Below, piece by piece: positions 43,185-50,913 of a DNA stretch of 64,000 nucleotides; within the stretch, counting starts at the first letter, position 1; each line of letters starts with the position of its first letter. This DNA is from Helicobacter canis (GTDB lineage Bacteria; Campylobacterota; Campylobacteria; Campylobacterales; Helicobacteraceae), in contig NZ_VXKE01000012.1 of the NCBI RefSeq assembly GCF_008693005.1, forward strand, positions 1-64,000, given 5' to 3'. A model generated the notes under the pieces. It ran no database searches, was not told the origin of the DNA, and was given only the letters and a program-made list of their open reading frames with translations. A program made the translations under genes and the position numbers.

Positions 43185-43206
43185 TAGATTCTAGGAGTGC
43201 AGTGCT

Positions 43207-43581
43207 ATGGGGCATATTGCTAGCTTTGTGAAGTATGTCATCGTGGGCGGGAGTGCCGCGCTTATTAACTGGGCGGTTTTCTATCTAGGCTTGCAAGCTG
43301 GGCTGCAATACCTGCTCTCTGGGGTGCTAAGCTTTGTCATAGCGACTTTGTGGAACTTCATCTTCGCTAGGATTTTCATCTTCACATCGCGTAGGCATTC
43401 CTTGCTCAAAGAGGGTGTGCTGGTGTATTTGGTGAGCCTTGGGGGGCTTGTGATTGATATGGGAGTGCTCTATGCCTGCGTGGAGTGGCTGGGCACTTCT
43501 GCTATGGTGGGCAAGATCATCGCCACAGGCGTGGCGTTTGTGTTTAACTTCCTAGCGCGCTACCTTGGGGTGTATCGGTAG
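43207..43581 (+). CDS. GtrA family membrane protein (probable polyprenyl-phosphate-sugar flippase)
   Basis: 124 residues with four TM helices. FVKYVIVGGSAALINWAVF (near 7-25), FVIATLWNFIFARIFIF (near 43-60) and GVAFVFNFLARYLGVY at the end match the GtrA/DPMS domain (PF04138). GtrA-like proteins help move undecaprenyl-phosphate glucose or related lipids across the inner membrane. With a DPM1-like GT2 enzyme upstream and several GT-C-like proteins, it completes a plausible three-part glycan-decoration pathway. Own promoter at 43158-43184. Confidence 0.88.
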   Translation: MGHIASFVKYVIVGGSAALINWAVFYLGLQAGLQYLLSGVLSFVIATLWNFIFARIFIFTSRRHSLLKEGVLVYLVSLGGLVIDMGVLYACVEWLGTSAMVGKIIATGVAFVFNFLARYLGVYR

Positions 43582-43608
43582 CTGGGGGTGTATCGGTAGG
43601 GGCTTTGC

Positions 43609-46600
43609 TTACAACGCAATTTGCTCTAGCTCTTTTTGCAGGGCGATAGTGCGTTTTAGAATCTTGCAGATAGATTCTAAATGCTCTAGCTCAAGCTTAC
43701 TACAAGTGTAGTCATTGCGGTAGCTTAGCCACTTTTCTATCACCTTGTAACCGCCTATGGTGTAGTCATAGACTGCTGTATCTACACCTTTGATACATAA
43801 ATCATCATTGAGTATCAGCATAGAATCTACAAAGCGGTTTTTGGTATTGAGCTTTTGTATCGTGTAGTTAGGGCTGCTTTTAGCCTCACTTCTAAAGTCA
43901 ATGTAAATGCTAGAATCTTGTGGAATCTTACGCAGCAGATGAAGCTCTACTAACTCCCTGCCGATAGACTCTAGGGCTTCAAAGCTCTCTTTGCTTACTT
44001 CAAAGTTGATACGCGGGAAGCCTATGCGTAAGTATTGTGCGTATTTTGCTCGGTAGTGTGGGTGGAACAAATTCGCATAGATGAAGTGTAAAATCTGCTC
44101 CGGGCTTTTGGATTTTAGAATCTTATGAGTTTGGCAGTAGGCTTTAAAAGATTCTGTAAAGTTTGGGAGTTTTTTTAGCTTATGCGTCTGCTTCTCATCA
44201 TCGCCTGTTGTTTGCTCGTAGCGATAGAGTGGGGCGATGTAGGATTGTCCGCCATTATAGTGAATGTCAATAGGAGAATCTGCTATCAAAGGAGCTTCGT
44301 AATATCCTGTGTAATCTTTGGTAAAACATAGCCCAAGATTCTGCCCCCCCCCTAGAAGAAAATGCTTAGAAATTTTAGCTGATGGTGTCCCCCAAAACCC
44401 CTTGCTCTTACCGCTAAAAAATGTGTAGCGTGTGTCAAAGGGACGATAGGCGATTTGCTGGATTAAAGGAGATTTTTCAGCTTTTGTAAAATGCTCTAGC
44501 ACATCAGCCTTTGCCCTATCCACGCTCCAATCCCTAGAATCTTCTTTGAGTGTGTATTTTGTGCGGATAGCTTCTGTATCTAGGGTGCAAAAATCGTGCA
44601 AGAGATTATGCAAATCTGCTTCATTAAAATGGATACATATTCTATCTCGCTCGGCTTTATTTCCACTGCCATAAGTCTCAAATATCGCTTTAGAATCTCC
44701 CAATGCCTTATCTTCAGCTAGGGCAAAAAACTCTTCATACTCGTGTGAGTCTAAATCGCGTTTGATAAACCAAAAGTAAGGTGCTTCACACTCTAGATTC
44801 TGCCAAGAGATAGAATCTAAGCCCTTTTGGGCTATGTCATTGAGCAGGGCATATTTATCCGCTCTTTTGTAAATTGCATTATCACTTGTGGAGAAGTAGA
44901 AGATTTTAGAATCCACTTTTTGAGAATCTGTGTTTGTAGAATCCACGATTCTAGTATTTGCGGTGGTGCTTGTGCTGTTTTCCACAAATTTTGAGGGAGA
45001 GCTAGACTTGAGGTCTGCGGTTCTCTCAAAATTTGTGGAATCAACGCAATGATTACCCAAAGACGAATTGCCAGAATGCCCTTCAGGGTATTTGATGAAT
45101 AGTGATATGCAAACTCCTACTCTTATATCAAACACATTCTCATCTTCTTTCCTATCTTTCTCACTATCGCCGTGGAGATTGATGATATAGATTCTATCAA
45201 AGGCATTATAGAGAGACTCTCGCATTTTGCGATGAGTGCGTCCCCAAATGTAAGAATTATTTGTGATAAAGCCCATAATCCCCTGCCTAGAATCTAGCAC
45301 TAAAGGAGCGCACTCAGCTGGATTATACCGCTCTAGGAGCTTCCATTGTGCAAATCGCATAAATTTAATGTAGTCATCATCAAGGTTGATTTTCGTTTCA
45401 TTAAGTCCTTGCTTGTAGGTGCTAAGGAGATTTTGGATTTCAGGGAGATTGTTTTTGCTTTTATTGTTATATGGAGGATTGCCCATAATCACTAGCACTT
45501 CATCTGTGTGCTTAATCCTGCGTGCAAGCTTGTCTTGCTCTTCTAAGAGCAATAAAGGCATAGTCATTTGATAATCAGCTTGAGTGCTTAAATCTAGCGT
45601 GTTTGTAAGGAATATTTGGAGCTTATTCTCACTATCAAAGCTGCTAAAGCCCCTTGATTTAAGGATAGAAGAAAGCTTAATATGTGCTACGATATAAGGC
45701 ACAAAGCTTAGCTCAAAGCCATAAATATCTTTAAGAAACTTCTCTCTAATGGCTTCTTGCTGCCATACGCGTGATTTTTCTTCATCTAAAATAAGCTCAA
45801 AAACTTTAGCGAGAAAGCTTCCTGTGCCTGTGGCAAAATCTAGCACTTTGACATTGCTATCCAAAAAGCCCTTTGGCTTGTTGAAGTGGCTTTTGAGTAG
45901 AGAATGCACACTAGAGCAAATGCAGTTGATAATGGGCTCTGGCGTGTAGAAAACGCCCCCTTCCTTACGCTTCTCACTGCCACGCAAATCATCATAGGCT
46001 TTTAAAAAGTCTTCATAGAGATAGATGGATATGGATTCTATTTGTGTGTTGAGCATTGTGGCAAGGGCGGGTTTATCTATAAGAGCAATGGTTTTTTTGA
46101 TATTTTCAAGCGCGTAGGATACAGGCTCTGGGATATGGAAGCTAGGGATTGAAAAGTAGATAAACTCGCTTAAAAGATGAAACTCTTTAGGCAGAAGCGT
46201 GGCTATACTCTCAACGCCAACATACTCCAAAGGACTAGCACTATCTAACTCACTCTCTAAATACGCTACAAGTAGCCCATATACGACACTTTGTCCTAAT
46301 AAATCGCAAAACTCTTCAATGCTTAAGCCATATCGCGTGATAGCCCCAAAGGTCTCATAAGTCTTTTCAAAAAACTTGTGAAAGCTTGTGCGTGGTGTGG
46401 AGTGATAAGATTCTCTAGCTTTTAGCCCAAGGTAAAAGCTCTGTGTGGATAGCACTTTGATAAGCTCATCTTTGCTAGTGATATTTGGCGTAGTGGTAAA
46501 AAAGGTGCTAAGTAGGGTAGAAAACTTGAGCGCAGTGGTAGAATCTAGCGTAGCATTGTTGTTAAAGAGATTAGAATCTATCCCATAAGGGAAAAGCGTA

Positions 46601-47016
46601 ATATCATCAATCACATTACCAAAGCTAAGGAGTATAAAGCGATTATAGTCAGTTAGCAGGATATTAGGACACACTTCAAGGTATTTTTCAATCTGTTTGC
46701 CCTTGACATCAAACTCTAGTCTTTTGCCCCATTTTTTACACTCTATAAAGCCCACAAGGGCATTATAACTAAGGCTAGTGGTAGAATCTACTTGCCTATA
46801 TACTTTAAAATCCGGGCGAATGTCTCCTTGCCCTGCTTCTGCTTGTGGCTCGTGGATAATGCGGACAGGCGGGTCTTTTAGGGTATTAAGCAGATTTTGT
46901 AGCTGTGTGCGATAGCTATGCTCATTTGACTTATTTAGCTGGGCTGTGTCTAATAGGGCTTGTTTGTAGGATTGAGTAGCTTGTAAAATATTTGGAGTGC
47001 TTAGGTTTTCTTGCAT
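43609..47016 (-). CDS. phase-variable type IIG restriction-modification enzyme (N6-adenine methylase with nuclease domain)
   Basis: About 1135 residues. The N-terminal PD-(D/E)XK-type nuclease is visible as GDIRPDFKVYRQVD ... LVGFIECKKWG (D...E-x-K). The methylase core has motif I KVLDFATGTGSFLAKVFEL and motif IV VIMGNPPYNN. The remaining C-terminal half is the likely target-recognition region. A G9 tract (44344-44352) in that half is in frame (LLGGGQNLGLCF), so both activities are ON, and slippage would truncate it. A family A hairpin (44947-45069) is translated inside it (NSSLGNHCVDSTNFERTADL...). I start at ATG 47016 (MQENLSTPNILQ), which is conserved in a nearby duplicate, rather than GTG 47067. 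Confidence 0.9.
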   Translation of the reverse strand: MQENLSTPNILQATQSYKQALLDTAQLNKSNEHSYRTQLQNLLNTLKDPPVRIIHEPQAEAGQGDIRPDFKVYRQVDSTTSLSYNALVGFIECKKWGKRLEFDVKGKQIEKYLEVCPNILLTDYNRFILLSFGNVIDDITLFPYGIDSNLFNNNATLDSTTALKFSTLLSTFFTTTPNITSKDELIKVLSTQSFYLGLKARESYHSTPRTSFHKFFEKTYETFGAITRYGLSIEEFCDLLGQSVVYGLLVAYLESELDSASPLEYVGVESIATLLPKEFHLLSEFIYFSIPSFHIPEPVSYALENIKKTIALIDKPALATMLNTQIESISIYLYEDFLKAYDDLRGSEKRKEGGVFYTPEPIINCICSSVHSLLKSHFNKPKGFLDSNVKVLDFATGTGSFLAKVFELILDEEKSRVWQQEAIREKFLKDIYGFELSFVPYIVAHIKLSSILKSRGFSSFDSENKLQIFLTNTLDLSTQADYQMTMPLLLLEEQDKLARRIKHTDEVLVIMGNPPYNNKSKNNLPEIQNLLSTYKQGLNETKINLDDDYIKFMRFAQWKLLERYNPAECAPLVLDSRQGIMGFITNNSYIWGRTHRKMRESLYNAFDRIYIINLHGDSEKDRKEDENVFDIRVGVCISLFIKYPEGHSGNSSLGNHCVDSTNFERTADLKSSSPSKFVENSTSTTANTRIVDSTNTDSQKVDSKIFYFSTSDNAIYKRADKYALLNDIAQKGLDSISWQNLECEAPYFWFIKRDLDSHEYEEFFALAEDKALGDSKAIFETYGSGNKAERDRICIHFNEADLHNLLHDFCTLDTEAIRTKYTLKEDSRDWSVDRAKADVLEHFTKAEKSPLIQQIAYRPFDTRYTFFSGKSKGFWGTPSAKISKHFLLGGGQNLGLCFTKDYTGYYEAPLIADSPIDIHYNGGQSYIAPLYRYEQTTGDDEKQTHKLKKLPNFTESFKAYCQTHKILKSKSPEQILHFIYANLFHPHYRAKYAQYLRIGFPRINFEVSKESFEALESIGRELVELHLLRKIPQDSSIYIDFRSEAKSSPNYTIQKLNTKNRFVDSMLILNDDLCIKGVDTAVYDYTIGGYKVIEKWLSYRNDYTCSKLELEHLESICKILKRTIALQKELEQIAL
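44344..44352 (-). repeat. G9 phase-variation tract in the R-M gene (in frame)
   Basis: CTA GGG GGG GGG CAG; one base of slippage would truncate the protein near two thirds of its length, after the methylase core. Confidence 0.85.
44947..45069 (-). repeat. hairpin repeat element (family A) inside the R-M gene
   Basis: Arms CCACAAATTTTGAGgGAG and CTCTCAAAATTTGTGG around a GCTAGACTTGAGGTCTGC loop. Sister of the methyltransferase copy at 40418-40541, but with several paired-base changes. Confidence 0.85.
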
Positions 47017-47316
47017 ATAGGCTCTTTGCTTAAGGATTTGTGAAATGGATTTTACCCTAGAATCCACTTTTGTGCTTTTTGTTTTGTTGCTTGTGGATTA
47101 CTAAAGAAGCTGCGCTACGCTTGCTTTGCCACGCGGTGCAAGCACCGCTCGCAATGACAAAGTGTCGGCTGCTCGCTTAAGTATTATGTGGAGCATTGCC
47201 CCTATTTTAAACATTTGCTACAATTTGCGCTTGACAAGCACAAATACCCTAGAGTATAAGCACTGCCAAGAGAAGCACAAGGGCTAAGACTAGCTAAGTC
47301 TATTAAAGGGAGAATA
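47017..47316. other. intergenic gap with family C palindrome
   Basis: Holds the R-M 5' flank, a family C palindrome at about 47119-47160 (GCCACGCGGTGCAAGC...GCTCGCAATGAC) and an AT-rich leader for the small-protein pair. I see no further gene. Confidence 0.5.
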
Positions 47317-47553
47317 ATGCCACAGCTAGATGGATTAAAAGAGGATTTAGCAATATTAAAATTCTGGCTAGGGATAGTTGTCGCTTCATTCTTAGCTATA
47401 ATTGGCTGGCTAGCTACAAACTACAACAAAAGCGAATTATGGATTATAATTTCATCTATTATTCTTTTGTTTATGTTTGCATTTATCGCATTGTTAATCA
47501 ACAAGAAAATGAGAAAAATCATCAAGCAAATCTATGAAAGCAAAAAGGAGTAA
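47317..47553 (+). CDS. small two-TM membrane protein (copy 1), unknown function
   Basis: 78 residues: a short charged N-terminus (MPQLDGLKEDLAILKFWLG), two TM helices (about 17-33 and 40-60) and a basic amphipathic tail (INKKMRKIIKQIYESKKE). AAGGGAGA precedes the ATG. Similar proteins of unknown function occur in other Campylobacterota, in my recollection. It is followed 3 bases later by a 29-residue single-TM protein. A diverged second copy of the pair begins at 48678. The region is visibly more AT-rich than its surroundings, which suggests recent transfer. A role with the adjacent R-M gene is possible but unproven. Confidence 0.7.
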   Translation: MPQLDGLKEDLAILKFWLGIVVASFLAIIGWLATNYNKSELWIIISSIILLFMFAFIALLINKKMRKIIKQIYESKKE

Positions 47554-47556
47554 GAA

Positions 47557-47646
47557 ATGGAATATCTTGTATTTGGCTCTATTATTCTTGGATTCTGTAT
47601 CATAGCATATAGTGCATATACTGCGACATTAGAAAACAACAAATAG
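47557..47646 (+). CDS. 29-residue single-TM protein (copy 1)
   Basis: MEYLVFGSIILGFCIIAYSA followed by a short polar tail (YTATLENNK). AAGGAG lies at the end of the preceding gene, 5 bases before the ATG. The paired arrangement is repeated at 48904-49005 with a 33-residue counterpart (MLNTIILACIALSVFVIPLM...), which supports it being a real gene. Confidence 0.6.
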   Translation: MEYLVFGSIILGFCIIAYSAYTATLENNK

Positions 47647-47747
47647 CCCAAGCAATCTACCTTAACCCATCATCGCAAGCTTTGCTAGAGCAAAGCGTGG
47701 CGATCTACAAATCCACTTTCACACTAGAATCTAGTTTTTGACTTTGG

Positions 47748-47830
47748 GCGGTGGCTTGCATATAGGCTCTTTGCTAGGGATTTGTGAAATGGATTTTACC
47801 CTACATACTTGCCTATATGCTTTAAATTCG
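47748..47830 (-). pseudogene. fragment of the R-M gene 5' region
   Basis: Repeats the 47013-47057 segment (CTTGCATATAGGCTCTTTGC...) joined directly to a copy of 46795-46812 (CTTGCCTATATGCTTTAAA). It is a scrambled remnant of the R-M gene, lying between small-protein copy 1 and the outer-membrane-protein gene. Confidence 0.7.
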
Positions 47831-47846
47831 GGCGTAGAAGTTGGAT

Positions 47847-48461
47847 TTAGAGAAAGAGCATATATCGTAGCCCTACATACTGATACCCACCACCAAGAGA
47901 TAGCTCAAATCGATGTTTATTGTCTATCGTTAGGCTTCCGCCTGTTCGAACAGCCCATCCAACATCAAAATTAGTTGCACTTCCTGAGCTATTATACGCA
48001 CCTGCGTATTCTCTATCTGTGTATGTGTATGTCCCATATCTAGGAAGAGCCCCCAAACCAATCCCACCAAATATCCCCCATACATACTTTTCTTTTGGTG
48101 TAAAGTCTAGCGTATAATCCACAAAAGCAAGTATAGGGAAGCTATGCGTTGTATAAGACCACTTATCCCCATCGTAGTATGTGTGGCTATCACTCCAAAA
48201 GCCATATCCAACAACTCCATATCCCCTAATGCCCTGCCTGAATTTATCAGCAATGTAGTATTCCTTAGGGAAATAATATTGATATCCAGCCAAAGCTTCT
48301 GCACCAAAATGCATTTCCCCACCAAAAAATGTAGCACCAGCACCGATAAAAAACTTGCCATAACCCTGTGAATCATTGGACTTTGTAGCATTTTCTGCTT
48401 GGAGAGTCCCAAACGCCAAAGAACAAATAATTGCAGTTAAACCAAACAAACGACTTTTCAC
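47847..48461 (-). CDS. small outer-membrane beta-barrel protein
   Basis: About 204 residues starting at GTG 48461, with AAGGAG six bases upstream. A signal peptide (VKSRLFGLTAIICSLAFGTLQA) is followed by an 8-strand-type barrel rich in Gly, Tyr and Phe: GKFFIGAGATFFGGEMHFG, GYGVVGYGFWSDSHTYY, FGGIGLGALPRYGTYTY, ending GGGYQYVGLRYMLFL. It resembles Helicobacter-family small outer-membrane proteins; function unknown. It lies between the two small-membrane-protein pairs in a region with duplicated R-M fragments. Confidence 0.8.
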   Translation of the reverse strand: MKSRLFGLTAIICSLAFGTLQAENATKSNDSQGYGKFFIGAGATFFGGEMHFGAEALAGYQYYFPKEYYIADKFRQGIRGYGVVGYGFWSDSHTYYDGDKWSYTTHSFPILAFVDYTLDFTPKEKYVWGIFGGIGLGALPRYGTYTYTDREYAGAYNSSGSATNFDVGWAVRTGGSLTIDNKHRFELSLGGGYQYVGLRYMLFL

Positions 48462-48532
48462 ATCAATCTCCTTAAATCTCAAATTGAAGCACAATTCTAT
48501 TTTTTTTGTTTAAGCTTAAATTACAAAAATAT

Positions 48533-48603
48533 CGTAGTGCGGCAGTCATTAGCAGTCGCTTCACCCCTTAGGCGTTCGCCTGTCAGCCTAATTGCTCTGC
48601 ACT
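48533..48603. repeat. imperfect palindrome upstream of small-protein copy 2
   Basis: GTAGTGCGGCAGTCATTAGC and GCCTAATTGCTCTGCACTAC are imperfectly complementary around a central CCTTAGGCG stretch. It may be a terminator or another dispersed repeat. Confidence 0.4.
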
Positions 48604-48677
48604 ACGCTGGGGACTACGCCAAAAAGAAGCAATATTGCACTTTTTTAATTAGTTGGGGAGTGTGATATAATCCAAGA

Positions 48678-48904
48678 ATGGCAAAGATTGATAAGCACAA
48701 AGAGCGATTGACAATGCTTAGATTCTGGCTAGGTATAGTCGTCGCTACATTGCTAGCGATTATTGGCTGGAGCATTACTAATTTTCAAAATTAGAAACTT
48801 GGCTACTACTTCTAAGCTTACTATCTATCGTATTTCTGGTGCTTGTTGTAGTATGGCTTTCAATTTACATTGATAAGAAAATAGATGAATTGGAGGATTT
48901 GTGA
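48678..48904 (+). pseudogene. second copy of the small two-TM membrane protein, frameshifted
   Basis: ATG 48678 reads MAKIDKHKERLTMLRFWLGIVVATLLAIIGW... and stops after 38 residues at 48794. The next frame continues KLETWLLLLSLLSIVFLVLV...YIDKKIDELEDL to 48904, clearly the second half of the copy-1 protein. One base change separates the halves; I see no long slippery tract there, so it is more likely a mutation (or sequencing error) than a switch. The final TGA overlaps the next ATG. A TATAAT at 48666-48671 lies only 7 bases before the ATG. Confidence 0.65.
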
Positions 48905-49005
48905 TGTTAAACACGATTATTCTTGCTTGTATAGCTCTATCGGTGTTTGTTATTCCTTTAATGGCTCTTAGAGCTATCATACACGATAAAAAAACAAGTA
49001 AATAA
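48904..49005 (+). CDS. 33-residue single-TM protein (copy 2)
   Basis: MLNTIILACIALSVFVIPLM followed by a basic tail (IIHDKKTSK). Starts in an ATGA overlap with the preceding frame and preserves the pair seen at 47317-47646. Confidence 0.6.
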   Translation: MLNTIILACIALSVFVIPLMALRAIIHDKKTSK

Positions 49006-49030
49006 CTAGGGCAATCTGCGCGCTTACGCG

Positions 49031-49147
49031 CTAGCTGTGTGCGGTAGCTATCACGCTGGCTTTATCTAGCTTAGCGGTGTCAAGTAGGGCTTGTTTGTAG
49101 GATTGAGTAGCTTGTAAAATATTTGGAGTGCTTAGGTTTTCTTGCAT
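49031..49147 (-). pseudogene. truncated copy of the R-M gene start (38 codons)
   Basis: Reads MQENLSTPNILQATQSYKQA... as in the R-M enzyme at 47016, then diverges (LLDTAKLDKASVIATAHS) and stops. Upstream sequence to about 49245 is also duplicated nearly base for base from 47017-47110. Confidence 0.8.
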
Positions 49148-49296
49148 ATAGGCTCTTTGCTTAAGGATTTGTGAAATGGATTTTGCCCTAGAATCTAGTT
49201 TTGTGCTTTTTTGTTTTGTTGCTTGTGGATTTTTGGATTGCCGCGCCTTCCTTGCGGAAGGCTCGCAATGACGAGAAAAGGCGTTGCTACTAGAAT

Positions 49297-50859
49297 CTAG
49301 TTTGCAGAGACTTGCCCTTGCTCTAGTCGCCTGCTAGCAAAGTCTAGGGCTTCTTGGGTGATATTTGCTCCGCTGATCATTCTAGCTAGCTCTTGCACTC
49401 TGCCTTGCTTATCAAGCAGGCGGACTTGCGAGCTTGCGCCATCAGTGCTCACTAGGTAGTGCGCGGTGGCTAGGCTTGGCATATGGGGCTGGTGAGAGAT
49501 GGCAAAGACTTGATAGCTTTTGGCTAGCTCTTGGAGCACGCGTGCCACGCCCTCGCTCTCCTCCCCGCTTAAATTCGCATCGATCTCATCTAGGATTAGC
49601 ACGCCCTGCTTCTTCTCCAGCCGCGCGCCCACGCACATCACTGCCAAACGCAGGCGGTTAAACTCCCCGGCAGAGAGTGTGGCGATACTGCTGTGATCTA
49701 GCCTAAGCTCTAGCATATCGCTGCCGCTATGGTCTAGGGGCTTTGGGCAAAGCGTGCAGGAGATGGGCTTAAGCTTTAGGGCAAGGCATAGGGCTTGCAA
49801 GGAGTCTTGCAGGCTTTTTAGCGCGCTTTGGCGCGTTTGCGTGAGAGCTTGGGCTTGGGAGCTTAGGCTAGATTCTAGCGCGGCAATGCGGTCTTCTAGC
49901 TCTTTTGTCTTAGTGCTGGAATCCTGCAGGGCTTCTAGCTTCTCTCTCTGGGCTTGCTCGTGTGCTAGGGCGGCTTCTATGCTGCCATAGCGCGTGATGA
50001 GACTTGAGAGAGCAGAGATCCTAGCTAGCAGGCTCTCTACATCTAAGTCTTGCAAGTTTTCTAGCTTTTGGGACTCTTCTTCTAGGGTGGCTTGGGTGTC
50101 GTTTAGGGCTTCTTCTAGGGTGGCTTGCAGCTCTGGCTTATCTAGCAGGGCTAGGGCAGAGCTTAGCGCGGAGCTAGATTCTAGCGCGGCGGTGGCTTTG
50201 GCGATGGACTCTAGGAGCTTTTCTTTATGTGAGAGAGTCTTTTTGAGTGCTAGTAGCTCTTCATACTCGCCACTTTTGGGAGCTATGGAGTGAATCTGGG
50301 CGATCTCAAACTCCGCGATTTCTATAAGGCTTTGGCGGTTAGATTCTGCCTTTTGTAGCTCATCTAGCTGCTTGCGCTTAGAATCTAGCTGGGCAAAATC
50401 CTGCGCGAAGTCTTGCAGGGCTTTGGCGTGGGATTGTGTGCTAGCTATGGCTAGGCGATCTAGCAAGCCTAGCAAGCTTGCAGCCCCTAGCTCATCGCCG
50501 CCGCGTGAGTGGATATGGGTGGTGAAGCGGCTTAGGATCTGGGCTAGCTGTCTTTTGGCAATGGGGGTGAAATTGACAAAATAGCGGATTTTGTCTTTTT
50601 TGATGATTTTGATGTTGAGCAGCTCGCTATCGATGCCTAGCTCTTCTTCAAAGACTTTGATGAGACTAGGGCTTAGCAGAATGTCTGCTTCAATCACAGA
50701 AGCATTTGGCTCTTTGAGCCCAAAGCAGGCTAAAAGCGAGTCCATAAGGACGCTCTTCCCACTGCCGCTAGGACCGCTAAAGACACAAAACCCCGCGCTA
50801 AAGTTTAGCTCCAAGCTTCCAAATAGCATAGAGTCTTCTAGGTGTAGCTTTTTGATCAT
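49297..50859 (-). CDS. recN: DNA repair ATPase RecN
   Basis: SMC-like protein acting at double-strand breaks and in recombination after DNA uptake. 520 residues: N-terminal MIKKLHLEDSMLFGSLELNF and Walker A FSGPSGSGKSVLMDSLL (about 30-46), a central coiled-coil (about 150-370), then the ABC signature LSAGEFNRLRLAVMCVGARL and Walker B GVLILDEIDANLSGEE with the His switch FAISHQPHMPSLA. Length and order match RecN. Its start is 54 bases from the nadK stop, so nadK and recN are likely co-transcribed, as is common in this group. No repeat insertion in this gene. Confidence 0.95.
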   Translation of the reverse strand: MIKKLHLEDSMLFGSLELNFSAGFCVFSGPSGSGKSVLMDSLLACFGLKEPNASVIEADILLSPSLIKVFEEELGIDSELLNIKIIKKDKIRYFVNFTPIAKRQLAQILSRFTTHIHSRGGDELGAASLLGLLDRLAIASTQSHAKALQDFAQDFAQLDSKRKQLDELQKAESNRQSLIEIAEFEIAQIHSIAPKSGEYEELLALKKTLSHKEKLLESIAKATAALESSSALSSALALLDKPELQATLEEALNDTQATLEEESQKLENLQDLDVESLLARISALSSLITRYGSIEAALAHEQAQREKLEALQDSSTKTKELEDRIAALESSLSSQAQALTQTRQSALKSLQDSLQALCLALKLKPISCTLCPKPLDHSGSDMLELRLDHSSIATLSAGEFNRLRLAVMCVGARLEKKQGVLILDEIDANLSGEESEGVARVLQELAKSYQVFAISHQPHMPSLATAHYLVSTDGASSQVRLLDKQGRVQELARMISGANITQEALDFASRRLEQGQVSAN

Positions 50860-50913
50860 CGCTTCTCCTTCATCGCTTCTTTTTATCGTGCTTTGCTAAG
50901 TCGCTTTACTTCA

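Noticed and set aside
47738-47974. 78-codon plus-strand open frame
   Set aside because: It reads through an R-M gene fragment and the 3' end of the outer-membrane-protein gene on the opposite strand; no protein-like features.
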